Assembly (NCBI RefSeq): GCF_001613065.1
Contig: NZ_BDBQ01000115.1
Location: 1-42,329, forward strand
Reading direction: 5' to 3'
Source of the DNA: Nocardia miyunensis NBRC 108239
GTDB lineage: Bacteria > Actinomycetota > Actinomycetes > Mycobacteriales > Mycobacteriaceae
DNA: 42,329 nt
The translations under genes were made by a program, and so were the position numbers. Below, piece after piece: positions 19,493-27,549 of the stretch; position 1 is the first letter of the stretch; the number at the start of each line of letters is the position of its first letter. Below the pieces are notes generated by a model that searched no databases, was not told where the DNA came from, and saw nothing but the letters and a program-made list of their open reading frames with translations.

Positions 19493-21024
19493 GCGGTGAG
19501 CTCCTTGTTGTAGTCGGGTGCGGTGAGCGTTCCGAGCGTCTGCTCGAAAACATGGGCGGCGCGCAATACCGCCGCGTCGTCGAACCTCTTGCCGATGACC
19601 ATCAGCCCGACGGGCAGGCCCGCGCTGAGCCCGGCCGGGATCGTGCAGGCAGGGTGGCCGGTGACATCGAAGGGCGATGTATTGGACAGCATCTCCAGGG
19701 CGCGGCCCAGGATCTCCTCGACCGGAGCGTCCGCAGGCGGGATCTTGCTGGCAGTGATCGGCAGTGTGGGCATCACCAGGACGTCGTAGGAGTCCAGCAC
19801 GCAGTCGTACGCGGCAGCCAGAACGCCCTCCAGATTGCGCGCCTTGGCATAACCGGCGCCGAACCCCTCACGCAGAGCATAGGTTCCGCCGATGGCGACC
19901 AGCTTCACGGTTTCGGGGAACGCCGAGGGGTCGCGCCGCCACTGCCGCCCGTAGAACGCCATCTGCTGCGGATCGTAAGCGCCCTTCCAATTCAGGCCGT
20001 ACGCGTTGCCATGCACCATCTGCCAGGTCGCGCCCTCCACCGAGATGACGTCCCACAGCGCGGCACCGTGCTTGTGCCACGGGACGGAGACTTCCTCTGC
20101 CTGGTGGCCCGCAGCGGTCAGCTTCTCGATCGCTTGGCGCACAACGGAGTTCACGCCCGCATCCGAGTTGGACTGCTCGAACCCCTCGGAGACCACAGCA
20201 ATCCGCAGACCGCGATCGACCTGCTCGAGTGCGGCGATGTAGTCCGTGCCGGCGATGCCGGCGGGCTGGCGAGGGTCCTTACCATCCGCGCCCGCGATCA
20301 CCGTCAGCATCGCCGCGGCATCGGCGACGGTCGATGCGATCGGTCCGAGGTGATCCAGCGACTGTTCGATGGGAAACGCTCCCGTATACGGCACCAACCC
20401 GAACGTGGGCTTGAACCCGACGACGCCACAGAACGAGGCCGGGATTCGAATGGATCCCCCTTGGTCACCACCGATCGCGAAGTCGACAGAACCTGAGGCG
20501 ACGAGGGCGGCGCTGCCACTCGAGGATCCGCCCGTCGTGCGCTCGCGATCCCACGGATTCCGGACCGGACCCGTCTTGGAGGTGTGGGAGGCACCGGAAA
20601 AGCAGAGGTCTTCACAGACCGCCTTGCCCGCAATGGTCGCTCCCGCGTCCAGGAGGCGAGCCACCACGGTGGCATCCGCGCTGGGAACGAAGCCGCGGAC
20701 GGTCTCCGAACCGTTCATCATCGGAATGCCGGCGACCGCGACATTGTCCTTGATCGCGACGCGGCGGCCCGAGAGCGGCCCGTCGACACCGGCGGACAGA
20801 TCGGTGGTCACGTACCAGGCACCGAGCGGATTGTCCGACGGCTCGGACCACCGCCGCACGGGCGCTCTCGGAGCCGCGTCACGCGCATACAGCTCGTCGA
20901 CCACCTTCCAGGAGCCGAGCAGTCCCGATGCCGCCGAGTGGTACGCGTCCAGGTCTTCCGCGGAAATGCCGAGCCGCAACTCGTCGGCGATGTCCTCGAC
21001 GGCCCGCCGCGAGGGTTGCACCAT
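19489..21024 (-). CDS. Amidase signature enzyme of the nitrile pathway
   Basis: Hydrolyses the amide made by nitrile hydratase to carboxylate and ammonia. 511-residue amidase-signature protein; the catalytic triad is visible as K92 (VAIKDN), S167 (GGSSSGS) and S191 (GGSIRIPAS). The spacings of 75 and 24 residues equal those of the Rhodococcus nitrile-pathway amidases (K96, S171, S195). I take ATG at 21024 as start since GGAGG lies 6 bp upstream; an ATG at 21045 would add seven residues and bury that site. First gene of the operon; stop overlaps the beta start. Confidence 0.93.
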   Translation of the reverse strand: MVQPSRRAVEDIADELRLGISAEDLDAYHSAASGLLGSWKVVDELYARDAAPRAPVRRWSEPSDNPLGAWYVTTDLSAGVDGPLSGRRVAIKDNVAVAGIPMMNGSETVRGFVPSADATVVARLLDAGATIAGKAVCEDLCFSGASHTSKTGPVRNPWDRERTTGGSSSGSAALVASGSVDFAIGGDQGGSIRIPASFCGVVGFKPTFGLVPYTGAFPIEQSLDHLGPIASTVADAAAMLTVIAGADGKDPRQPAGIAGTDYIAALEQVDRGLRIAVVSEGFEQSNSDAGVNSVVRQAIEKLTAAGHQAEEVSVPWHKHGAALWDVISVEGATWQMVHGNAYGLNWKGAYDPQQMAFYGRQWRRDPSAFPETVKLVAIGGTYALREGFGAGYAKARNLEGVLAAAYDCVLDSYDVLVMPTLPITASKIPPADAPVEEILGRALEMLSNTSPFDVTGHPACTIPAGLSAGLPVGLMVIGKRFDDAAVLRAAHVFEQTLGTLTAPDYNKELTA

Positions 21025-21253
21025 GTCAATCCTCCAATATGTCAATCAGTGTTGGCGTATTGAAGGATGGACCGGTGGCGCGGATCACGTCAAGAGGTGA
21101 GCCGAAATCGACTCGGACGCGTAACGGTGCGCAATATCGGCGAAACACGGAGCGACACCTCATGGACGACCACTTCCAGAGCCCGCATGTGGCAAGCCAG
21201 CGTGTTAACATGTCAAGAATCGGTGACACATTCGGCGACGTGGAGGGCAGGGA
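21025..21253. promoter_or_regulatory. Divergent promoter region, amidase operon / ArsR gene
   Basis: 229 bp between the leftward catabolic operon and the rightward ArsR gene. An inverted repeat CCTCCAATA / TATTGAAGG (21031-21039, 21058-21066; 8 of 9 paired) brackets the region just before the amidase start and includes its GGAGG. ATGTCAATC is repeated at 21023-21031 and 21039-21047. Near the ArsR start, a TGTTAACA palindrome (21203-21210) is followed by ATGTCA-n8-TGACACAT (21210-21231). Either could be an ArsR operator; binding is inferred from position and symmetry only. Confidence 0.4.
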
Positions 21254-21643
21254 ATGAGCAGAAGCGCCGCCCAGTCGGCATTCGAAGCGCTCTCGGATCC
21301 CACCCGTCGGCGAATCCTGCATCTGCTGTCCGAGTGCGAGGAAACCACTGCCGGCGCCCTCGCCGATGCGATCGCCGAGGTCGGGCGCACCGCGGTTTCC
21401 AGTCATCTCCGGGTGTTGCGTAACGCGGATCTCGTCATCGAGCGGCGCGAAGGGCGATTCCGGTACTATTCGCTGCACCCGGACGGCCCGGTGCAGGATG
21501 CGCTCGGTTTCCTCCAGTCGATCCTCGCTCAGGGGCTGGTTCGCAGTGATGTAGGCGAGCCGGATCGTGATCGCGTCACCGAGGTACCAACTCCGGGACG
21601 GGCGGACGAAGCCCCCCGTGATCGATCGCACCGCGCCTCGTAA
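21254..21643 (+). CDS. ArsR-family repressor of the nitrile/aldoxime operon
   Basis: 129-residue winged-helix regulator. The ArsR fold is clear: FEALSDPTRRRILHLLSE, then the recognition helix region TAVSSHLRVLRNADLV and the wing RREGRFRYYSLHP. No metal-binding ELCV(C)D-type cysteine motif is present, so it is likely not a metal sensor. It resembles NhlD, the ArsR-like repressor paired with the amide sensor NhlC in the R. rhodochrous J1 hydratase cluster. ATG at 21254 follows GGAGGGCAGG. It is transcribed divergently from the operon and 47 bp upstream of the sensor gene, with which it probably forms an operon. The role is inferred from position. Confidence 0.85.
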   Translation: MSRSAAQSAFEALSDPTRRRILHLLSECEETTAGALADAIAEVGRTAVSSHLRVLRNADLVIERREGRFRYYSLHPDGPVQDALGFLQSILAQGLVRSDVGEPDRDRVTEVPTPGRADEAPRDRSHRAS

Positions 21644-21690
21644 ACCTCACCACCCGCGACGTCGCGTAAATCCGTCGGAAGTACTACGCA

Positions 21691-23100
21691 ATGCAGACTG
21701 TGGTTCTCATAGCAGGCGAGCACTACCCCATCCCCGCCGAGGAACTCTTCGCCTCCTTCGGTTGCGGCGCCACCGGTGGCTGGCTACTGGGAGCCACCTG
21801 CGATGCCGTACGCCCGGGTGCCACGGTCTCCGCAAGCATCCCACTCGGATCCGACAGCGCCGATGTGGTGCTGCTCGGGCGAATCAGCAGCTGCGTGCCC
21901 GGCTCCAAGATCACCATCACCCACGACCAGCCGTGGCGAGGCCGTATCCATCTGCGCTTCACCAACGAACCAGGAGGTTCACGGCTACGCGTCAGCGCAG
22001 AGCTGGACGACGCCGGATTGGCCTGGTGGATGGAGCAACGCGGCTGGAACACCACTGCGGTCGCGGACCCCGGGACTCACCGGGTCGGACTGCTGACCAG
22101 CAAGACCGGCCCGGGCGCCATCTTCGCCGTCACCTGCGAATACCTCGCTCGCCTGGCCGTCGAACAAATCAATGCCGACGGCGGAATCACCGGACGTCGC
22201 GTCGAATTGGTCATCCACGACGATGCCACCGACAGTGGGCGCGCCGCGCTCGAAGCCCGGCGAATGGTCCAATCCGGCTGCCGCGCAATCATTGCCAGCG
22301 TCACGAGCGCCAGTTTCGAGGCCGTCCGGCGCACGGTCGCCACGGCCGGTCTTCCGCTGATCCACCCCGTACTCAACGAAGGCGGGCGCGGCGAGCCCAA
22401 CGTCTTCCGCTGGGGCGAGCGCCCATTCGCCCAGATGCGCGCCGCCGCACCGTCGCTGACACGCGAAGGCACGGGACCGAATTGGTTCCACATCGGAAAC
22501 GACTACTCCTGGTCGCACGGCGCGCACCGAGCAGCCACCCAGGTGATCGAGGAGGATGGCGGCAGCATCCTGCGGTACGCCTTCACCCCGCTCGGCACAA
22601 CCGACTTCGCACCACTCATCGACAAGATCCGGGCCAGCGACGCCAGCCGGGTCCTGTCCTCCCTGGTCGGCGCGGACGAGGTGTCCTTCGAACGCCAACT
22701 GTGGCAATCAGGACTGCGTGAACGCTGCTCGGTTCTGTCTCTCGTCCTGGAAGATTCCACCCGCGAACGCATAGGCGCACCGGCCGCCAACGGCATCTGG
22801 ACCGCATTCGGCTACTTCAACACCCTCGATTCACAGTCCAACCACGACCTCACCCGCCGGTATCGAGATACCTACGGCCGCTGGGCACCTCCGATATCGT
22901 CGTTCTCCGAAGCCGTCTACGAAGCGATCCTCCTATACGCCTCGGCCGCACGTGCCGAGGACGACATCCTTCGCAGCCTCCGGCGAGTCACCGCAGACCT
23001 CCCACGCGGTCACGTATCAGCGAACGGTCCCCAAGTCATGCGTCAGCGAATCCACGTGGGCCAGGCAGCCGGAGACGGCTATCACCTCGCAGAGCAGTGA
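21691..23100 (+). CDS. AmiC/NhlC-like amide sensor with N-terminal SRPBCC-like domain
   Basis: 469 residues in two parts. Residues 1-112 look like a SRPBCC/START (AHSA1-type) ligand-binding domain (PAEELFASFG, LLGATCDAVRPGATV, LRVSAELDDAGLAWWM). Residues about 128-469 are a periplasmic-binding-protein fold of the AmiC/UrtA kind (VGLLTSKTGPGAIFAV, AVEQINADGGITGRRVELVI, and GYFNTLDSQSN) without a signal peptide, hence cytosolic. Such proteins sense amides and relieve repression in nitrile hydratase and amidase operons. SRPBCC domains usually partner ArsR repressors as separate or fused proteins, so the fusion suggests one sensor that talks to the upstream ArsR. ATG at 21691 with GGAAG upstream. 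Confidence 0.8.
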   Translation: MQTVVLIAGEHYPIPAEELFASFGCGATGGWLLGATCDAVRPGATVSASIPLGSDSADVVLLGRISSCVPGSKITITHDQPWRGRIHLRFTNEPGGSRLRVSAELDDAGLAWWMEQRGWNTTAVADPGTHRVGLLTSKTGPGAIFAVTCEYLARLAVEQINADGGITGRRVELVIHDDATDSGRAALEARRMVQSGCRAIIASVTSASFEAVRRTVATAGLPLIHPVLNEGGRGEPNVFRWGERPFAQMRAAAPSLTREGTGPNWFHIGNDYSWSHGAHRAATQVIEEDGGSILRYAFTPLGTTDFAPLIDKIRASDASRVLSSLVGADEVSFERQLWQSGLRERCSVLSLVLEDSTRERIGAPAANGIWTAFGYFNTLDSQSNHDLTRRYRDTYGRWAPPISSFSEAVYEAILLYASAARAEDDILRSLRRVTADLPRGHVSANGPQVMRQRIHVGQAAGDGYHLAEQ

Positions 23101-23300
23101 TTGGCTCATCGACCGGACTTGCCGACAGACAGAGTCCTTCCGCTACGGCCCAGTGAATGAACCACCAGAGACGGTGAGACTCTCCAAATTCCCGAAAGTC
23201 GTGGCCGGATTCGAATATTTGCCATGACGGGGCGAGTGGGCCCGGCTTCGAGATTCGGGTGCAACTCAACCGATCCGGCCTTCGCGACCGGGTTCGGTGC

Positions 23301-24254
23301 TCAGATGAACCGAACAGAAGCACCTCGCCGCAGCTCGCGCGGCGACGCACCGAACCGGCTGCGGACCATCCGGCTGAAGCTCGCAGGATCGACAATGCCG
23401 CAGGCGGCCCCGATCTTGGCGATGGAGTCGCGCCGGTGAGCCGGGGAGGTGAGGAGCTCCGCCGCGGTGCGCAGTCGCTGTTCGCGGATGAACGCTGCCA
23501 CGGTCTGTGGTTCGGTATCGAAGAGTCGATGCAGGTAACTCGGAGAAATCCCGCAGGCAGCGGCGACCGCCCGGGGAGAAAGGTCCGGATCGGCCAGACG
23601 TTGCTGGATGTAGGCGCGCGCCATCACGCGGAACATGGATGCATCGATGGACGGCTCGTCGACGGCGATCAGGGGCCGGACGGTGGCCAGCAGCGAATCC
23701 TGGATCGCGCTCGCTTGACTCGGCCCCAGTGCCTCACGACCGGGCACTGCGAAGGAGCTGATCAGTCGTCGAGCGACGCGGCCGACACCGGTGCGGGCCG
23801 ACCGTGGCCTGATGGTGCAGCCGCGGAGGGTGGCCTCCGGAAGATCCAGCCGGTTCTTCGGCAGCAGCGCGATCGTGTAGTCGAAGTTCTCGCGCGTGCG
23901 GAAGTCGAAGGGGCGGCTGCTGTCGTAGAAGGCGAAGCTGCCGGCGTGCAGCGCCGCGCTCCGACCGTCCTGCTCGACCACCGTGCTCCCGTGGGTGACG
24001 AAGACGATGTTGAGCTGTTCGGGATCGCCGCCTCGCCGGATGTCCTGCTCCCGGCGCTGGAATCGGTGTTCGGTGCCGGCGATGCGACGCACGTGGGTAT
24101 CGGCGAACTTGACGGCCTGGATGCGCCCCTGCAGGTTGCGGCTCGCGGGCGTGACGAGCAGCGGCACGAAGTGATCACACACGCTCTCGTGCCAGTAGTC
24201 GTATCGCTCGTTGGCCGGGACGACACGCGTGTCAACGTCCATATAAAGAGTCAA
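23301..24254 (-). CDS. AraC-family regulator, OxdR/NitR-like
   Basis: 317-residue transcription activator. N-terminal part is the AraC-binding-like cupin-type domain (YYDYWHESVCDHFVPL-like start, YDSSRPFDF); the C-terminal 100 residues hold the double helix-turn-helix (PRAVAAACGISPSYLHRLF and IAKIGAACGIVDPASFSRM) ending with the usual FGASPRELR. AraC regulators of this shape control aldoxime dehydratase and nitrilase clusters, so it likely activates the operon in response to aldoxime or nitrile; the effector is not visible. Start at 24254 (alternative ATG at 24242). It lies tail to tail with the sensor gene and divergent from the MocR gene, 110 bp away. Confidence 0.82.
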   Translation of the reverse strand: MTLYMDVDTRVVPANERYDYWHESVCDHFVPLLVTPASRNLQGRIQAVKFADTHVRRIAGTEHRFQRREQDIRRGGDPEQLNIVFVTHGSTVVEQDGRSAALHAGSFAFYDSSRPFDFRTRENFDYTIALLPKNRLDLPEATLRGCTIRPRSARTGVGRVARRLISSFAVPGREALGPSQASAIQDSLLATVRPLIAVDEPSIDASMFRVMARAYIQQRLADPDLSPRAVAAACGISPSYLHRLFDTEPQTVAAFIREQRLRTAAELLTSPAHRRDSIAKIGAACGIVDPASFSRMVRSRFGASPRELRRGASVRFI

Positions 24255-24364
24255 CCATGTGACCTCCGTCGCGGTGTTTCTTCGAGGTTGCCTTTCTTGT
24301 CATTGCGTCTACAGACATTGACGCATCGCGCCGGCTCCCTGACAGTCGGAAGCGTCAGTTCTCG

Positions 24365-25909
24365 ATGGGAAAGGCCAGGAAGATCACTGAGGTTCAGGAC
24401 CGGAGCGTGTTCAAGCCGGAGTACGTCCGGCTTTACGAGCAGCTGTGCTCGGCCATTCTCAACGGCCAACTGTCGCCGGGCTGCAGGCTGCCGTCGAGTC
24501 GACAGTTGGCCGAGGACCGGGGCGTATCGCGCAACACCGCCCTGGCCGCCTACGACCAGCTGATCGCTGAGGGATACGTCGAGACAAGGCAGGGATCGGG
24601 AACCTACGTCGCCCGGTCCATCCCGGACCACATCACCAGGCCCCGCAGGATCGCCCCCACCCTCTGGCCGACCCACGCCGAACTCTCCCGGCTCTCCGCA
24701 CCCCCACCCCGAGCCGCCCCGGTCCCGACCGGCCTTTCGGAGAGGGGACGGCTCCTGACCAACCTGCCGCGGATGCCGATCGCCGAGCTGCCGGTCGAGG
24801 TCGCCGGGGGAACCGCCTTCCGGATCGGATTGCCGGCCTTGGATGAGTTCCCCGTCGTCGGATGGACCGACATCCATGCCGCCGCTGCGCGGTACCCGAC
24901 GGTCCGGATGATGCGCTACCACGATCCGCTGGGCGATCGCCGTTTGCGTGAGGAGATCGCTGCCCATCTGGCCACTGTCAGGGGAATCGATTGTTCCCCG
25001 GATCAGGTGATGGTCGTGAGCGGCTCCCAGCACGGCCTCGATTTGGCCGCGCGCGTCCTACTCGATCCCGGCGACGCGGTGTGGTTGGAGGACCCCGGCG
25101 ACCTCGGCGCCCGGGCCGCTCTCGCAGCAGCCGGCGCCGACATCGTCCCCGTCCCGGTGGACGCCGACGGAATCGACGTCGCGACCGGAATGGCACGCAG
25201 GCCGACCGCGCGGATGGCGTTCGTGACGCCGTCCCACCAGTTCCCGATGGGTGTCACCATGTCGCTGAAGCGTCGGCTGGCGCTGCACGAGTGGGCGGCG
25301 CGGACCGGAGCCTGGATCGTCGAGGACGACCAGGACTGCGAATTCCGCTACGAGGGCCGCCCGTTGGCCGCGTTGAAGTCCGTCGACGAAAACCATCGCG
25401 TCATCTACGTGGGAACGTTCAGCAGGACGATGTTTCCCGGCCTGCGGCTGGGCTACCTCGTGCTGCCGCCGGAGTTGATGAACGCGTTCGTCGCAGTACG
25501 GCTCAGCACGGACGTCCACCGCGGCACCGTAGATCAGGTCGCCATGGCCGAGTTCATGGCGCGCAGGGGTTTCGCTCGTCACCTACGGCGATTGCGCAAG
25601 GTCCACGGCGAGCGGAGAGGACTCCTGCTCTCCGAGCTCGCACGGCTTCTCCCGGAGCTCACCGTCCTGCCCTCGCACGGCGGGCTTCATCTGGTGGCCC
25701 GGCTCCCGAATGACCATGACGACGTTGCGGCATCACACGCGGCTGCGGCACGCGGCATCCACGCCTGGGCACTGTCGACCCATGCGATCGAGAACCGGCA
25801 GGCTCCCGCGCTGCTGTTGGGCTACGCCGGCGTCAGACCGTCCCACATGGCCGGAGCAGTGCGCGTACTCGCGGAAGTTCTGCGGGGTCCGAAGAAGAGA
25901 GATGACTGA
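24365..25909 (+). CDS. MocR-type GntR/aminotransferase regulator lacking the PLP lysine
   Basis: 514 residues: winged-helix GntR domain (residues 18-85; LPSSRQLAEDRGVSRNTAL) joined by a linker to a fold-type I aminotransferase-like domain. In MocR proteins PLP is held by the Lys of GTFSKTLFP; here the motif is GTFSRTMFP with Arg at 354 (codon AGG, 25424-25426). The usual EDDYDSEFRY motif is EDDQDCEFRY, replacing the Tyr by Gln, while the rest (TPSHQFPMG, LRLGY) is kept. It therefore probably cannot form the PLP Schiff base and may sense another ligand. Divergent from the AraC gene and 12 bp upstream of a ferredoxin gene, its likely operon partner. Start ATG 24365; target genes unknown. Confidence 0.85.
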   Translation: MGKARKITEVQDRSVFKPEYVRLYEQLCSAILNGQLSPGCRLPSSRQLAEDRGVSRNTALAAYDQLIAEGYVETRQGSGTYVARSIPDHITRPRRIAPTLWPTHAELSRLSAPPPRAAPVPTGLSERGRLLTNLPRMPIAELPVEVAGGTAFRIGLPALDEFPVVGWTDIHAAAARYPTVRMMRYHDPLGDRRLREEIAAHLATVRGIDCSPDQVMVVSGSQHGLDLAARVLLDPGDAVWLEDPGDLGARAALAAAGADIVPVPVDADGIDVATGMARRPTARMAFVTPSHQFPMGVTMSLKRRLALHEWAARTGAWIVEDDQDCEFRYEGRPLAALKSVDENHRVIYVGTFSRTMFPGLRLGYLVLPPELMNAFVAVRLSTDVHRGTVDQVAMAEFMARRGFARHLRRLRKVHGERRGLLLSELARLLPELTVLPSHGGLHLVARLPNDHDDVAASHAAAARGIHAWALSTHAIENRQAPALLLGYAGVRPSHMAGAVRVLAEVLRGPKKRDD

Positions 25910-25921
25910 AGAAGGAGACAC

Positions 25922-26149
25922 ATGACCGAAACCGAATCTGCCCAGGATTCCCCCACGTGGCATGTGGAGGTGTCGAAGGCTTGCATCTCGTCAGGGATCT
26001 GTCTGGGGGTGGCGCCCGGCCACTTCGAGTTCGTCGGCGTCCGCGCACGGCCGACGGCCGGCCTGGTCCACGACGCCGAGCACGCCGCGCTCCTCATGGA
26101 CGCCGCAGACGACTGCCCGGTCGGAGCGATCTCAGTGATCGAGGAATAG
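25922..26149 (+). CDS. Small ferredoxin, [3Fe-4S] type
   Basis: 75-residue soluble electron carrier. Three cysteines of the bacterial [3Fe-4S]/[4Fe-4S] single-cluster pattern: C21 and C27 (ACISSGIC) and C65 followed by P (DDCPVGAI); the usual extra cysteine site holds Ser/Gly, so a [3Fe-4S] cluster is expected. Such ferredoxins normally serve cytochrome P450s, but no P450 is in the window. Given the neighbouring aldoxime dehydratase, which works only with ferrous haem, reduction of that haem or of the nearby globin is a plausible but unproven role. AAGGAG sits 7 bp before the ATG; the gene follows the MocR gene by 12 bp and ends near a hairpin. Confidence 0.85.
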   Translation: MTETESAQDSPTWHVEVSKACISSGICLGVAPGHFEFVGVRARPTAGLVHDAEHAALLMDAADDCPVGAISVIEE

Positions 26150-26163
26150 GCCCGACAGCGAAC

Positions 26164-26200
26164 GGTCCGGCCGCCCACAGCATGTGCGGGCTGCCGGACC
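26164..26200. terminator. Hairpin terminator between convergent genes
   Basis: GGTCCGGC (26164-26171) pairs with GCCGGACC (26193-26200); the inner bases CGCCC and GCGGG can extend the stem. It lies between the ferredoxin stop (26149) and the cupin stop (26205), which face each other, so it can end transcription from both sides. No U-tract, as is common in actinobacteria. Confidence 0.6.
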
Positions 26201-26204
26201 CGGC

Positions 26205-26552
26205 TCAGCTGGCGACCACGAAGAGCTCATGGGAGTCCTCGAGGATCCGCCAGGTCATTGTCGCCCCTTGATTGAAGGAGACGACCTCACCCGGCCGGAT
26301 CTCCACCACGGCTCCGTCGAGATACTGGACCTCGACGGAGCCGAGGATCAGATAGAGCGTCTCATCACTGTCGAACGTGTAGGAGAAGGTCTGCGGCTTC
26401 GACCGCCGGAACGCGACCACGAGTGAGCTCCCATCGGACCCCGACTGCCGAAGGTGGTGGAGTTCACCCACAACCACGTCGCCGACGAGAAACGGCTCCC
26501 ATGAGCCCGGATTGGAGCCCGACTGGACGAACCGGGACTCCCCCGCCGGCAA
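26205..26552 (-). CDS. Small cupin-domain protein
   Basis: 115-residue single cupin (DUF861/EutQ-like sequence). Beta-strand pattern and motifs visible: DSDETLYLILGSVEVQYLDG and IRPGEVVSFNQGATMTW. The metal-ligand histidines of active cupin enzymes are largely missing (GD.ET instead of HxH), so it may be structural or bind a small molecule without metal catalysis. Its gene follows the globin gene by 16 bp on the same strand, suggesting an operon. Function unknown. Confidence 0.68.
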   Translation of the reverse strand: MPAGESRFVQSGSNPGSWEPFLVGDVVVGELHHLRQSGSDGSSLVVAFRRSKPQTFSYTFDSDETLYLILGSVEVQYLDGAVVEIRPGEVVSFNQGATMTWRILEDSHELFVVAS

Positions 26553-26568
26553 CGTCCGGTCATCAGGC

Positions 26569-27054
26569 TCACCCGGCTGCGCCGGCGCTCTTGGGAGCCG
26601 GCCAGTGGACCCCGACGCTCTCCATGCCCGCCATCACGTCCATCTCGGGGTTGGCCTTCAGAACGTCTTTGAACGAGGGGCTCCCGACGACCACCGACTT
26701 GAACGAGCGGAGGAACTCGTCGATCTCCTTCGCCTCTCTCGCGGGCAGGTTGAACTCGGTATAGGCAGGCGTCACGATCTCGTCGAAGAGCGCATCCCAG
26801 TATTCCTCGGTGATGCCCATGCCACGGTGCGCTGTGGCCATATCCGGGCCGGTGTATGTATGCGGGCCACCCCAGTGCTCACCGAGGAACTCCACGAAGC
26901 CTGCGATCTCCTCCTGCACCTCGGCCTGCGTTTTGTGGTTCCAAATGTGGCCGATCGTCGGATTCAGCATGGCCCGCTGCACCAAGGTCCGTGCCAGGAA
27001 CTTGACGGTGTCCAGGCCACCCAGCCGGTAGTAGAGGCTCGTCTCGTCTGTCAT
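26569..27054 (-). CDS. Group I-like truncated haemoglobin
   Basis: 161-residue 2-on-2 globin. Starts with the expected SLYYRLGGLDTVKFLARTLV, has the GGPHTYTGPDMATAH segment with the proximal haem His at about residue 76, and ends with an unusual 30-residue tail. Roles in the family include O2 binding, NO oxidation and redox. In this context (cupin, ferredoxin, haem aldoxime dehydratase nearby) it may handle haem, O2 or nitroso by-products; this is inference. ATG at 27054 is preceded by AAGGTA; it forms an operon with the cupin gene. Confidence 0.8.
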   Translation of the reverse strand: MTDETSLYYRLGGLDTVKFLARTLVQRAMLNPTIGHIWNHKTQAEVQEEIAGFVEFLGEHWGGPHTYTGPDMATAHRGMGITEEYWDALFDEIVTPAYTEFNLPAREAKEIDEFLRSFKSVVVGSPSFKDVLKANPEMDVMAGMESVGVHWPAPKSAGAAG

Positions 27055-27234
27055 CTGCCTACCTTCACTATCAAGAGTGGATGTGTGGTAAAGACGCTAT
27101 TGCCCCGCCCAGCGAGCCGTAAGTTCCAATCGGCGTGCGAGTGAAGGTGCCAGTCCGCAACAGTGTCGACGTTCACGATTCTCCCCAGCCCGAAATTCAC
27201 GTAATTGGGCAGGTGGTGGGTCCTGGTTGATGTT

Positions 27235-27519
27235 CTACCCGACCTCCTTGTTCTGTGTCTGGGGTTGGTCCTTGCCGCCGGGTCGTTTGTTGGGCCGGTA
27301 GGAGGGTCCGTTCATGAACACTTGGTGGCTGGTGTTGATGAGCCGGTCCAGAAGTGATTCGGCGACAACGGGATTGGGGAACAGTGGGTACCAGTCGACG
27401 GGTGATCCTTTCGAGGTCAGGACGAGGGAGCCGCCGGAGGTCGATCGTTCGGAGATGAGTTCGTAGAGGTCGTCGGCCTGGGGCGCGGTCAGCTCGCGCA
27501 TGCCGAAGTCATCGACTAA
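27235..27519 (-). pseudogene. IstB-type transposition helper, C-terminal remnant
   Basis: 88 residues from the first ATG at 27501. The segment VDDFGMRELT..DDLYELISER..VDWYPLFPNPVVAESLLDRLI corresponds to the Walker B to C-terminal third of an IS21-like IstB protein; the rest, including Walker A, is absent. The 5' break lies at the palindrome at 27504-27549. It is a different IstB lineage from the one at the left edge. A dead transposon piece. Confidence 0.82.
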
Positions 27520-27549
27520 TCCCGAGATCGGGATTAGTCGATGATTTCG
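27504..27549. repeat. 46-bp near-perfect palindrome at a transposase junction
   Basis: Arms 27504-27525 and 27528-27549, 22 bp each, with a 2-bp centre and only one mismatched pair (27508/27545). It sits precisely where the IstB remnant (minus) and the ISL3 transposase (plus) meet head to head. Both proteins read a VDDF motif across the arm. It could form by microhomology-driven inversion or end joining, or by a fold-back assembly error. Confidence 0.7.
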
